Assembly: GCA_034336665.1 (NCBI GenBank)
Contig: CM067569.1
Coordinates: 20,033,820 to 20,097,819 of the forward strand
From: Luscinia megarhynchos
Taxonomy: Eukaryota; Chordata; Aves; Passeriformes; Turdidae
Direction of reading: 5' to 3'
DNA: 64,000 bases
Shown here: positions 12,101 to 26,000 of the stretch, one piece after another
How the letters are laid out: each line of letters starts with the position of its first letter
Position numbering within the stretch: the stretch's first letter is position 1
Made by a program: the position numbers and the translations under genes
Notes under the pieces: model-generated
The model's input: the letters and a program-made list of their open reading frames with translations, nothing else
Databases searched by the model: none
Told to the model about the DNA's origin: nothing

Positions 12101-15100
12101 AGCCTCAGCAACGTGAGATTTATCTGACTTTTACAGCCTGAACACTAGGAGGTCTCATCTCTAACACTGCTGAAACTTCTCTAGCTTAGGATGGAAGAGC
12201 CATAGCTCTAAAACAGTTTTCTATGAAAGACTGGACTACTCAACCACTGTACATCCTTGCTTTCCAGCAAAAATTACACTACTTTTATGATGTGATCAGC
12301 CTGATCACACAACCCCAGGTAGCTGCATTCTGTGCAGAGGAACTTTGTCACTTCTGCCAGAACAAAGACTAGATTTAAAGGAAACCTGCTCTCTAGTGTC
12401 CATCTGCAGTTGTCTTTGAAGACAGGACTGAACCTTAAAACATACTTCATGTGTACACACATGGAATCTCAGCAGCAGCCACCAATTGTGTGCATGGGCA
12501 TTTGACTACTGACCTCAAGGGGAAAGCAGAAATCACAAATCATCACTATGTTTGAATACATGTGAGAGGCTGATACTGACCCTCTGGTGCAGTAAAAGTA
12601 GCTTACTAACCAGTATTTAATAACTAAGTTAATAGTGCTTAATCAGTAAGAACCAGGCCATAAAATTCTTTAAAGCCATATTTTTTTCCCAGTAGCCATG
12701 ACCACTGATGTGCACCCTCCATCTAAATGTTCTTTGTCCTATTGAATAATTAAGCTTTAGTTCATTTTTTCCAGAGGGGAAATCAAGGCTTTTTTTTTAA
12801 TCTCCACACATAGCAACACAGCTCCATTTGGAAAGAAAGAGCACTGTTCTCAGACTCCTTTGGTTTCAGGGAAGGGCAAAGGCTTTTCAACACAGGCCAA
12901 TGCCCCCCATTTTACGCAATGGGCAGCTACATGCATAAGGAAACAAGCAGGAAACAAGGTCATGACCTGTTTAGGGAGAGCTGGAAATTACTAACCTACA
13001 GTTTACAAGCCAGGGACAGGAATAAATAATTCTCCTTGACTTAAAGCTACCTATCAGCCATCTTAGATCTTGTTAGGCAGAAGGAGAATAAGGACTTTTA
13101 AGAATGATAGCAGGGTATTATTTCTAACATTAACAGCAAAAATGCAGTTTGAACTATGGCATGTGAAAAAATATTACCTTGTTGATACATAGTGCTGGAA
13201 GGTGGGGAATGTTTGTAAATGGCTTCAAAACACTAAAAGTGGCCACAGAACAGCTGCTTTATGTTAGTACCAGGATGATATTATGTACAATCACATCTTT
13301 AAATGAGTAAGGCAGCTGTTTCAGATTTAGGGCCTAGGAAAGAGATGTGACAATCATAAAAAATAATAAATTTTTAAAAAGGCAGGTTGACTTCATTGGT
13401 CATTGCAACTATCAAACTTACCGGTTTCCCAAACTCCAATTCCGAAAAGAATTTATACCAAGGTTCATTCTTTAAATCTATCTCTTCTGGGCTTATATCC
13501 CGAGTCTAAAGGAATTGGTGATAGGGGAATGGAAGAAAGAGAAGGATAACATTATGCAAAGAATACACGGAAAGGGACTGTTAGAGATGCAGATCCCATG
13601 GATTCCATTCTAAAATGTAGATATTTAGCCTTATAATTTGGAATTTCTACAGCACATTTCTCATAAAGGCCATGAACTACTTTGCAAACATCAGTTAAGC
13701 CCAATAGCATCATTGTGAGCAACATGAATATGAATGAACTGCATTTTACAGGTCAGGAGACCCACAGAGAGAGGCAGAGATTATGCAGCTTGCTCAGAGT
13801 CACAGGGAGACTCAATGGAAGAGCTGAGAGTCAAGAAGTCCCTCAGTCCTACTGTCAGACACTTTTATCAAGTCCAAAGCTGCATGTACTTCATTTTTTA
13901 AAAATCTTCATTTGGTTAAAGAGACTCAGTAAGGCTTGAATCAAATACTGCATCTTTAACAGCACATGAACATGTGAGAAACCCTGTTCTATACACTGCA
14001 AACAGAGTGGAAGGTGATTTTCTAAATTATACGAGACATGTCAGAGAGAGGCATCCTCAAAGATCTCTAAAAGGATGGACAGAGAGACAATATTACATGT
14101 TTCTTCACAAATAAATGTTAGAGTATCAGACAAAACTACAATGAAGGAAAATCAGACAGGACAGAAAACAGTACAGCTGAAAAGTAAATTCCCTTTCATT
14201 CAGACCATCTGTCTTAATGAAACAAAAAAAATATTGAAATAGTTGTAGCTGTTTGAAAACATTGCTGGTGAGGTAAGAGAATAAAAGTCCATTGCTAAAG
14301 CTTCTGAGGTACCACTCCACAAAAGATATCTAGCTAATTCTTGCATTTCAGTATACCTAGTCTAAGACAGAGTGGATCTCAGTGCATTAAAAAGATAAAT
14401 ATGTTATGTCTGCTGTGCCAGTATGATCCCAAGTGCTCCATCAAAGGAAGAAGGAGCCACACAGATGCACAGTATCCTCTGGAAATCATTTTGTGATGGG
14501 GTTACTAAGGCAGTTGAAAACAGTGCTGGACTTAGATGTCCCAGATTCTGCCATAGCCATTAGCATCACAAAAAAAAAGCTCTAGGAAAAGAGCTCAGGA
14601 TTGATCCCTGAATGGGAGGCAATGCAAGATAAACAGTTACATCATGTTTGAGGTCTGATGGCCTGGAGAATGATTTGGCTATTTCTTAAAGGCACAAAGG
14701 AATCAATACCTCTATTTTTTATTTACTGTACTCCAACTAAAAGCACTCATCTCATGTAACTGCATTTACATTAAAGCAAGGCCCCCTGATGTCAACAGGA
14801 GACTATTCATTGCTCTGAAATGATTTTGGATCGGGATTCTGATAGTCAGAACTGTGGTTGTGATTACCAGAAGATATTCACAAATCTCCTGCACCTCCCT
14901 GAAAGATGCAGTCACTAACCACTATAGTACTGTTATAATTAATGAGACTGAGGGAGACAGTGAAGCTACCATTCCAAGGCCTTCCTTCTTCTCTGGTCTG
15001 TGGCTTCAAATTAAAGCTCATAAAATAATATTGGACGTAGCACAGCTATTACTTTCATATTGGTTTTGATGAGCTCTGTACATACAATTTTTTTCAATTA

Positions 15101-18100
15101 TGATGATGGTTCTGCTTGTGGCTTTTAGACTCTGATTCCACAGCTCAGTTCAGTACCTGATGAAGTCTGAACATGTAAACAGTGCCACTGGTGATGACAG
15201 ACCTTTTGCAAATGCTTAAGTACACAGATGAAGCCGGCCTTTTGCCACAAGTTTTAATCTTGTCTGTTTACCGTGAGACAAAACTGATGTTTAAGTCAGC
15301 AGAAATCTGGCTCCAGGACGGACTGCAGGAATGGAGGTGTCATACCATGTTCAAACCACTCCTCACTGGCACTTCTCTAATGGGTTGAGCCAACACCCAG
15401 TGGTATCAAGAGGGAGTCATCCACTGCCCATTGCAATAGGCACTAGGATCACACTCCCATCAGGAGCAACTTTGTTGAAGACAATGAAGGGACATGGGTG
15501 TAAAAAGAAGTTGGTTGCAGGATCTTCAAAAAGTGATGGACCTTGATTACACTTGGAAGGAAAAAAGAAAACCCACCAAAATACTAAGGAGAAGCATCAG
15601 GTCCCACATCAGACTTGATTCTTACATTTCTATTGATTTAAATTGCTATTCACTCTTGTATAAAATCCTTGGCAGGTTTCTCAGGAGCATTCCCTTATCT
15701 ATTCCAAGCATGGATCAATGTCTGAGCTGTTGAGGTAAAAAGTCCAGTTTACATTTGGAAACTCACATGCAATTAGCACTTCTAATTGAATCCTTCAAAT
15801 GCCTTTATAGAACAATTACATCTTTATGCACTATTTTTGTACACTACTAACATCATTCAGTATTTCCTAGCAGTTACAGTGTCACACTTGCACCACGGAA
15901 GGATATCTTCAGTGATCTGTGGTGATTTATACAGGACTGGCTGACGAGGTTAGCATCACCACTCTGCCTGTCCCTTGTCAAGTATTTTCAGCCAAGGCTG
16001 AAGAAAGAGTCTTCTGTTTGTACCTAGCTGTCACAATTCACAGCATTGCATACTAATTCAGACTGAAATTGGTAACAGCTCATTTAATATGCCAAGTAAT
16101 ATTCCACCATAGCTGGAGAGCTCACATTCAGTCCTGCCACCTCTGCCACAGAAGTAGTGAGATCCAGCTAAGGAAAAAAGCACCCCAGGGAAGATGGCCA
16201 TATCCTAATGCACCTCAGAGGCATCCACTGAGACACACTAAAGGTACTCTAAAAATTATTTCAGTGTATAAAGCATCAGAGGAACAAAGAAACTGAACCT
16301 GCCTTCTCTGTTGCATAATGCCTTCAACCCTCCTGCATCAGCTAATGCTGTGCCCTAGAAAAAGTACAGCTGGCAAAACAGCTGCTGAACAGGTCACAGT
16401 GTCAAACATGGATTAAAAACTAGGGTTAGTGATCCATACTTAACACGGAAAACAACACGTCCAAAAGGAAAGAAGCCTCTCAATCTCCCTGGACCTTGCT
16501 TTAGAGAGAACAAAAATGTTAGGAAGTTATGCAGAACAGTTTTCAAAAAACATCACATGAGCACTGCAATATAAGCATAAGGAATCCTATCCAAATAGAA
16601 CCACACAAGCATTTAGAGAGTATTTCATAATTGCAGGATAAAGCCACAAACTAGGATAAATCAAACATTACCATCTTTTCGTTGTTCAGAACAGAGGACT
16701 TCCCTGGCTGATAGTCATAAATGCTCCTGGGTTCTGCACGGTATTTTCTGGTGTCCACCTTCTTATCTGGAGGCTCCCAGTCAGTCCTGGGGAAAGAAAA
16801 ATCAATTAACCCAAAATACTGTGGTTTCTGTGGAGGCAAACACTCCATTCTGACAGATGCTTTACCCCATTAATTATGGTTTAATCAGGGTACTTTTTTG
16901 ACCTAGGAAAGGAGACTGCTACAAGAGGAACAGTTCAGAGAGGGCTCTGGACATGCATTTGTTTATCTATTGCAGGCAGAGTTGGATACGAAACAATTGG
17001 AGCAGAGGGGGGTTATTCTACAAATTTTCAGTAAACTTCCAGACTTTTAAATCTTTTCCCATTGGAAACAGCTTAATGGGCTTGATGGGCTTCAACTAAG
17101 ATCACAAATATAAACATGTCCAAGCTTTGAGCAGACCACAGATTAAATTCCCTTTGCTAAACTTTTGCCTTTCAGCCACATCGCTGATTACCTGACTGCC
17201 ACTGCTCTGGATCCTGAGGGCACTCTGGATTCCAAGAGGAGATTTTTTTCTAGAGACATGAATGAATTATCTCCGGGTGCTCTATTTTAATATGGCTAAG
17301 CACAGTCCACTGACTATCCAAACCACTAGAATTTTGTGCAGTGTCTATACTGACACAGCTCAAGCAACAACAGTCACAAAGCATTCAGGGTCCATACCCT
17401 ACAAGGTCCTGCTGGTCTGAAAATTGATATAATCAAACACCTAATGCAGAATAACAAATGCTCTTCAAAAAGCTAAGCAAGCAGCCCTTTTAAGATGATA
17501 AACTAATTCTGATTTTGCTCTTGGCACATTGTCTTTGATGGACAATGTGTATGTGAATTTATCTCACCCAGAACTCACCAAATAAAAGTGAGGCATCTCT
17601 CCAAAACTGCTGCTCCAGATTTTCTCTCCCTTACCCTTCTGTTCTGGTTAGGACCGAAACAAACCACTGAGCTGCCTAAACTCTCCCCACTAGCTGAGGA
17701 AAGACAGAGACAACCAATTTATGTTTTTTCTTTCTAAATTAAGGCAAGATGACAGCCAAAATGATTGGCATATGAACACTGTACAAATTTCAACAAGGAT
17801 GATCTTTCCTGTCCAGACTAACTTGATTGCTTAAGACTCCAACCAGAGAAAATTCTGGTGAAGCACTGGTTTACCACTAGATAACAGAAAGCATTAATTA
17901 TGGTAATCCTTTCACTTGCAAGAGTTTTCTCAGAGGGCAAATACACTATGCCTTCAATTCCTGCATAAAGGAAGACACTTTCTATCAGTAAACTTCGTCT
18001 CCTGATCCAGTGTCCCGAGATACTCACTGAAGCAGCAATGTCAAATTACAGCTTCGCTCATTTGAGGCAGCAAGTGAAAAACACTAAGAGCATGTAGAAG

Positions 18101-20025
18101 GTGGAAGAGGAGGGAAAGAACAGCTCAAGAGCTGGGAATATTCAGCAGGACATAAAATATTCTTTGCTCATTCTGCTTTCCCTTCATTTGGTAAATGCAT
18201 TCCTTATTTAAAACACATGGTAATAAACAAAGCAAAAAACCAGTAGGGAAGTCATCCTAAAGACCAGAAATGACACTGCTGACTAGAACCTACTTGCAAG
18301 AAAGTTCATATGGGTAAGACTCCTCAGAGATGGAAAATGTAACTAAGCTTTTACCAAGACTCAACATAAATCCAAATTTTGCTTCTCCACAATTATCACT
18401 ACTTGCTTGCATTCTGAGGTGCCTTTACAGTGTCACACTGAGCCAAGAGTTTGCACTGTGCCTATGTGGTAGGCACTATATAAGCATGACAACCAACTCT
18501 TCACCCAGGCAGGAGACTGTGTGATGCCTGATAAAAAAATACAGAATGGAGGACTGGGCTGTGACAATGAAGAAGTCCACTGCCTCCTAGTAAAAGACTC
18601 AGAGCAAAAACTACATATCCAACTTCCAAAAAAGTTTAACTGGAGTTGTGGACCTAAGGCTTTCACTTTTATCCCCCTTCCCATTGACAGCTTTCAGATA
18701 TTCTTCCAGAACTGATCAATATAGAACCTAGTTCTGGTCACCTTTCTGGGCTTGATTTCAGTGATGAGGTACGGTTTGGCAGTGGCAGAGTGGCAGACCT
18801 CTTCACAACCTTCTCAGAATCAATGTTGTCCATCTCACTCTTGGAGCGGGGAACTTGGGTTCTGCCTGTAGGATAAATCACATATAGGAATACTGGTGAC
18901 CTGGATAGGAGGTAAATAAATACTTGCTTTACATGCCTTTTCTGTTTGACAGATTAAACAAGAAACATGAATTACTTACTGTCCTCAGAATAGGAATAAC
19001 GAGGAGAGCATGAATCAGAATCTTCATCTGAAAGACAAAAGCATTTTGCAAGTGAGTTGAAAAAGCCACAGAGGAGAGGCACTAGAGACCCATTAATTTC
19101 TTCTACTAATGTATTCACCATAATTTGAGTGATATGCCCAATACTTACCACAGGGACAGAATCCTAAAAAATAAAATTCCAATGAGGTTTAAATTGCATT
19201 TGAAAAGAATTCCTAGATTAGATAGAAATATTAATATACTACTTACACTAATATCTTTCTCCAGGCTCTCACAGTACTTTAAAAAATAATCCCTTTTTAT
19301 CATAAAGCTCCTCTACAGCAAGGGTTATAGATCCACTATATCAAAAGCTGAGAGTTAAATAGAGGATCCAAAAGCCATAGTATATGATTAAAATAACTCA
19401 TTAAGTGCTAGACACAATAATACAGCTGAGAAGTCCTGCTGACAATTACATATGATTTTTGTATTTAGCTATTAGAGAGCATCCAGAGGAGGGCAATGGA
19501 GATGGTGAAGAGCCTTGAGGTGAAGCCATGTGAGGAGTGGCTGAGGTCACTGGGTCTGCTCACCCTGGACAAGAGGAGACTGAGGGCAGACCTCACTGCA
19601 GGTACAGCTCCTGGGAGGGCAAGAGAATGGGCAGGCACTGATCTCTGCTCTGGGGTGACAGGGACAGGACTGAGAGAATGGCCTGAAGTTGTCAGGAGAA
19701 GTTAGGTTGGATATGAGAAAAGATATTCTTCACCCAGAGGGTGTTTGGGCACTGGAACAGCTGCCCAGGGCAGTGGTGACAGCACTAGCCTGACAGAGCT
19801 TAAGAAGTGTTTGGACAAGACCAGGCACATGGTGTGACTCCTCGGGGTGTCCTGGCAGGGACAGGAGTTGGATTTCAATGGATCCTTGTGGGTCCCTTCC
19901 AACTCAGAATATTCTGTGACTAAAAAGAGAATTGTGAGCTGAAGTATTACTAACACCTGTGCAAAGAAACCACTAAATGTGACAGAGAAAAAGATGTAAA
20001 AACAAAGAAGATAAAGCTAGAATAA

Positions 20026-20056
<31 letters not shown>

Positions 20057-23000
20057 AGTGTTATGTGAATTTAGTGATGATAATCAACAGCTTAAAACAA
20101 CCATCAAATTTTCTCTCAAGGAGGACATTGATCAGATGCTATAGCCAATCTCATCTGCTGGAAAAAACCAATTTGGCTAACACAGCTGACCTGAAGTTGC
20201 ACTCAAGCCTTCATTAAGCCTTTCAGAAAGGCTCAGGATAGTCTAAACTTCTAGCGTGCTTTAGTTCTCTTGGTGAATGAATTAGAAAGTTAAAGTTCCA
20301 AAAAGATGGTTATTGAGTCTTAGTATGCTTATCATAACCTTCAGGTTAAGAAGGCCAATTCCCATGTTTTAAACTTTATTGATGAAAATCAAATATTTAT
20401 ATTACACTGAACTGTTGACAAAAATTACTTGTATTCTTAAATACAAGTTTGGTTTACTCAGATAGAAAAATACTTGGTAAATCACAAAACTCTCTGTAGT
20501 CCCTACAAATGTCTAAAACTACCTTCACAGCTATTCACTTCTATTAATCCTATTTACTGCTGGTAATCAATAAAGATAATTTTATTTACTTACTTGACGA
20601 AAACTATCAATATTCATTACAGCTCATCATTCAAACAAGAAAACCATACAATAAAAATTTACTTCAGATAATGGCTCTTTTCCCATTTCCTATATTCTAA
20701 TATCTACAAAAATGGGGAAAATAGGTATGTTTTGTCTCTGAGAACTTACAAAGAAGAGTGTCTACATTTACATTTGTGGGAGGACAGACTCTTTAATATA
20801 TTGTCATCATGGGGTTTGCAAACTATTTTAGTCCAGGTGAGAAAAATGGATTTTCAAACCTCATTATGAACAAGGAAATATTCCCTGTAAAACTCTTTTA
20901 TCCATTAATAGCTGAAACTGCTTCTCTCTCACCCATACCCACATACGATTCTGCCAAGAGAAAATAACTTACCCTGCATTGTGATTGGCAAGACAGCTCT
21001 TCAACAAACACATTTCACTAAGAAATTATCAAGTATCTTAGATACCTGTATGACACATTCATTTTAACAGTGAAATACACCTTAAATTTCCTTGCCTTCT
21101 TTGAGTATCTCAGCTCATATTGCATGCTTTTCTTCTTACACAAAAATCACCAGATGTTTAATACAAACATTGAATAAAATGGTTAATTAATAGTCTCACC
21201 AGGGTTGGCTTGAGGCACAGGCTAAATAGGCAAGTTCCTAGATTGCAGGATCTAAAGTGTCACCAATAACATCCCAATCAGGAAATGTCTGTACACCCAA
21301 TGTGTGCAGCAGATTCCAGTGTTTCTCATATATAAATATTTTGCACAGTCACACAATTATCACTGCAACAGACACTGTTTCACCATCCCTGAAACATGAC
21401 TGTAAACTATTCTGATTTGAAGTCTAAAGGAATCTGCTGAGCACATGAAGAGATAAAGACAATGTTATTTCAAATTGCAAGATGTGCTGATGAGACCAAA
21501 CTCTGTCCTTGCCTAGATATGCCAAGTGCACCTAAGACCAGCCCTGAACCTATGTTACCAAATTATTTTTATTTTCAAAGACTACACAAAGGGACTGATC
21601 CAAAATCCACTGAAGCAAGCAGCCTTTTTACTAATATGATTCAGTGACATTCTGGGTCTGGCCCTAATACTATGTTAATGTTAAAAACCAGAAGCAAATA
21701 ATTAATGAAATTTATTGATTTGAAAGGGGAGGGGGAGAAATCTCAGTTAAACCTATCTTTACATGTAAAGTCAGCAATCTAGACATGTTAAATAATCACT
21801 GCACACGCAACTGATAAGTGCATAGAATCAAGCAAACCCCAAGTTTGCAGCATTAGTCAAATACTAGTTACAAAGCCAGAGGAGCACTGCAAAGCCAAAA
21901 AGGCATCATACAGTCAAGGCAATACTTAGAGTGCAGCAAATCATTAAGAGGCAGCATAAAGCTCAGCAACTAGAAAAATCTCCAGGGAGAAAATAAATTG
22001 ATAATGCAGCATTTGTGCAGAAAAAAAGATATATGGACCTTTTTTATTACCTTCAGAGATAGGACTAGGAGTAGACGCAGGAAACTGGTATGTAGGAGAA
22101 TAAGGATTGTCTTCTGCAGCAGAGAAAAGCAGTGGATTTTGAGACTACCCACAATGAAGTGGAGGTTTTGCTTCATTCCCCAACTTCTATCACCATATGA
22201 TTTTATTCCCTACTTTAATAACACTAGGGTAAATAGTATACTTAAAAAAAAGATTAATGGATTAGCAAAGATTTAGTTATTTTATGCATCACACAAGAAG
22301 GTATGCTGGGCACAAGCTGAATTTCCAGGCAGTGTAACAGAAAACTAGAACCTGAATCTAGTTAATATTAGGGCACTATAGTACAGTTAACTCAAAGCAC
22401 AAGACAACAGACACTCTGACTAAACTTCTGGTACCTTCAGTTTTTTGCTGGATTTCAGGAAGTTCAGGAAATGTGTAGGTAGGGCAATAAGGGTTTTCTT
22501 CAGGATTGTCTAAGGAGAGGAGCATGATTTGCAAAAAAGAACAGAGAGGACAGATTTTAAGGGGAAGAAGGGCGAGCCAAGAATCCATTCTAGCTGACTA
22601 CAGTCCCTCACATGCTGATGTTCTAACAGACACAATCTAGAATGCCTCTTTGTTCATTGCTGCCTTGCATGTCTGAGCCTTGTGAGAGATCCTGGAAACC
22701 AAGGGGATTGAGCTCATTCTCCTCCATCTGAGCATGGGCTTTAGCTGAGCTAAAGAACCTTTGTTAGGAGCAGTAGGATTAGGAAATAGCTCAACTCCTC
22801 CTCATTCCATCCACTACAGCACAGCATTTATCTATGCATAAAGCTCACCAGGACAGCACCTGCAGCAGCAAATACAGCTCCAGTTTTGCATGCTCTACAT
22901 TTTGTTACAGAAGCACAGAAATAAGCTGTGCTTGCCTGCGTGTCAGGCTGCTCAGAGGGATGCAAGTGCTACTGCAGTCATTTCTCACACAGAAGAAAAA

Positions 23001-26000
23001 TGTGAATATATCAGCAATCAGCCACAGAAGTGTCCCAAGGTGGGAATCCCCTGAGAGTTCATCACTATGACGTTTGAAAGTGCTCACCACAATTCTAGCA
23101 GAAAGATTAGAGTTTTGAAAAAGCAGAGATCAGATTCTGAACTCACCAAAAATTAATGGAAACCTTTCCACTGGTTTCAGAGAACTTCAAATCATGCTTT
23201 GTTGCATAGGTACTAAAGCCTAACAGTGTAAAAAGTTCTCTTATGCACAGAGGAGTTTCAGAGATAACCTACTGTATTTTAAAAGTGTGTGGATTGGGTT
23301 AGCTGGTAAACCTGGGATCTTTTTTCTCATAGTATGGAATTATTATCAGCTTTTCTCATCTCAAATAGTATAGTTGATATCATGAGGGCATTGCAGTTCA
23401 CCTTTCAGAACAACTCAGACATTTCTTTGAACTTCACTTTCTCCTACCTTTGACTTCAAAGATTTCAAATACACTGGTTGAGTTCTGTGGTGCAGAGCAA
23501 ACACTAATTAACATAAAATGCTTTTATTTAACATTCAGTACTATTCTTCATACGAATGAAACAAAATGCCATCAAGGTGGTCTTTTAAAGTAAATAAAAA
23601 CCATCTGTGCTACAGTACCTCTGTTTAGCTTGTGGATCTGTTTGAACATCGTCTTGTACCAGTCCTTTGATCTGTCTGTATTCTATTGGAAAAATAAATA
23701 TACATAGAAATAAGCAACAATGACCTTCCCAGCCTTTCAAATCTATTACAAATCTTCCAGCAATGCAAAAAAAAAAAAATCTACACTCTATGTGAAAGCT
23801 GCATATTAATATTCTGAAATATGAATTATTTCACTCAGATATATCATCTCAAACGATGTTTCGCTCAAGTAAGTAATAATGTAAAAGCTCTGCAGAGGCA
23901 GGTTGTAACCTCACTAGAACTGCAGATTGTATGAAATGTTTTGTATATTAATTAGGTTTGACATCTAATATTAAACAACTTGCCTGTTTATAGTCATACA
24001 TACCAATTTCCTAAGTGTTCAGTGGACAGTTAGAAATATTGAGTGCTTAAGTCATTCCAGAAACTAGTTGTAGGAACAGATTAGTAATTCTTTTCATAAT
24101 TTCCCTTGAACACTGCATGAATATAATCACATTTAAAAAAAGGTATCTGCCTCCAAGATGATGCTAAAATGAGACAAAACTCGACTTTAGCTGGTAGATG
24201 GGAAGGAAACAGAGGAGCAGAAACATTACTTTCAGATATTATGAGAAGAAATACTAATTTTTAATTTTCTTTCTCTTGAAGCAGCTGAAGCAGGTCATAG
24301 ATAGTAAACAGAATAATGCATCATAAAATACATTAGAACTAGAATTCTATCTTCTCTTAAATCTCTGCAGCTTCAGTGAGTTTCCTCAGTGCTAAGGCAG
24401 GCAGAATCTAGCCCAGGTTTTGTGCATCAACCACATGCTCAAGGTTGTCTTACCCTCAGTGGGATTCCAATATCATCAACAGAGGTATCAGCCATGTGCA
24501 GAGGGCTCTTGACAGTGCTTCTCTTCTCTTCCACTGCCCTCTTCTCTCTTGGCACAGCCTCCTGAACCGCCTTGTCCCGTAGAAGTGCTGAATCAACTTT
24601 GTCAGAAACTAATCTGTCTGGCACTGAATCTGGAAATGACAATGGGGGATTTTTACCTCATCCCAGCATTTCACAACATCACCACCATATTCTGACCTTG
24701 TAAGGCAAAAATTCTAGCAAGTAGTTGATGAGACAGACTGTGTCACTGCTGATCGTGATTAGCAGCTAGACTGAAGGAAATCTCCCAAGAAAATGGCTGA
24801 TGCCAGCAGAAGCAGGTGAGCATCTCTCAGTAGTTACCATCACACATCTCATGACAGTCTCAGTTTGTCACATATGACAACAATTTTGGTTTCAAGAATT
24901 GTTTCTTTTGACTAATGAGGAACTCTACAATGTCTTCATCAGAAGTCACCAGTAATACAGTCTCCTGGTACTTTTTGCACAGATTTCAACCTAAAGGAAC
25001 ATGGTATGTGTTTGTGGTGCACTACTTTTTAACAGATGGCATTCACCTGTCTGACAATCCCATTCATTGCACACATAATATGATGTTTCCAATTCATTTC
25101 CATGCCCTAATCAGAGTTTATAAACAACAAATGTTGTTTAAGCATACATATGATATAATTGTACAGGAGTCTGCATAAAGATGGAGAGAAATAACTAATT
25201 TCTTCAGATCGCCTTGCTTCCAAACTGGAATTCCTTGACACTGCCCAACTGACACTCAGAAGTAGCAGCAGGCATCACCAAAGGACTTCAGGTTGTTCTG
25301 AAGCTCTACTTTGCTCTGCAGAGCTGTAGCACAGCTTAGACTCAGTGAAGGATTTTTTCTTTGTGGATTTCCTGCAGAGAAAACACCTGCAATTTCAGTC
25401 TGCCTCATCAAGACTTCTGCAAGCCCTATAATTTTTACATCACAGCATGCACTGAAGAGAGAAAGGGTAAGTTTATTCACATGCACATCACCATCCTGCC
25501 CAAAGCCATTAAATGTGTAGAAATCTGATAGGGGCAGACAGTGGAGGAAAGGCTCATGCACAGCAATGCATTGATCTGTTGGTACCATGAGCAAACACAG
25601 TTCTGCCCTGCAAAAGCCAGAACTAAAGGACTTGTGTTTAAAAGGTTGGTAAGTTTTATGACTTAGGACAAACAGATTTAGGTGCTTGGTATATTTCTTT
25701 GCAGTTTTTGGCAGTGTGTTTGCTAAAGGCACCCCACAAGCTATTAAAGCATCAGCTTTGCTCCACCAGAGGCAGCATCTGGGGGGGTTGCAGACCTTTC
25801 ACATCATACCTGCCAGGCTACTAAGCCTTTTTTGCTGTTCTGTGGTAAAGGAAGAAACAAAACAAAAAGAAATACAGAACAAACGTGTGAGACAAACAGC
25901 AAGTGCTCTGGTGCTGCATTTCTGACAGGCAAGAAATACACTGTAGAATGATAGCAGCTGCTGGAGAGAATCTGTTTTCAAATACCCTGCCAAAGTGACA

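Larger units (their letters stand above)
10721..18741 (-). other. SORBS1: Three SORBS1 introns around exons 18 and 19
   Basis: Apart from exons 13422-13505 and 16672-16786 this stretch holds the MIR relic at 13640-13870 and dyad element copy B at 14775-14842. I see no other conserved coding sequence. Confidence 0.75.

Noticed and set aside
25256..25732. 158-codon minus-strand open frame
   Set aside because: Open frames of this length are expected by chance in 64 kb of six-frame sequence. It has no recognised motif and no matching splice phase with the adjacent SORBS1 exons.
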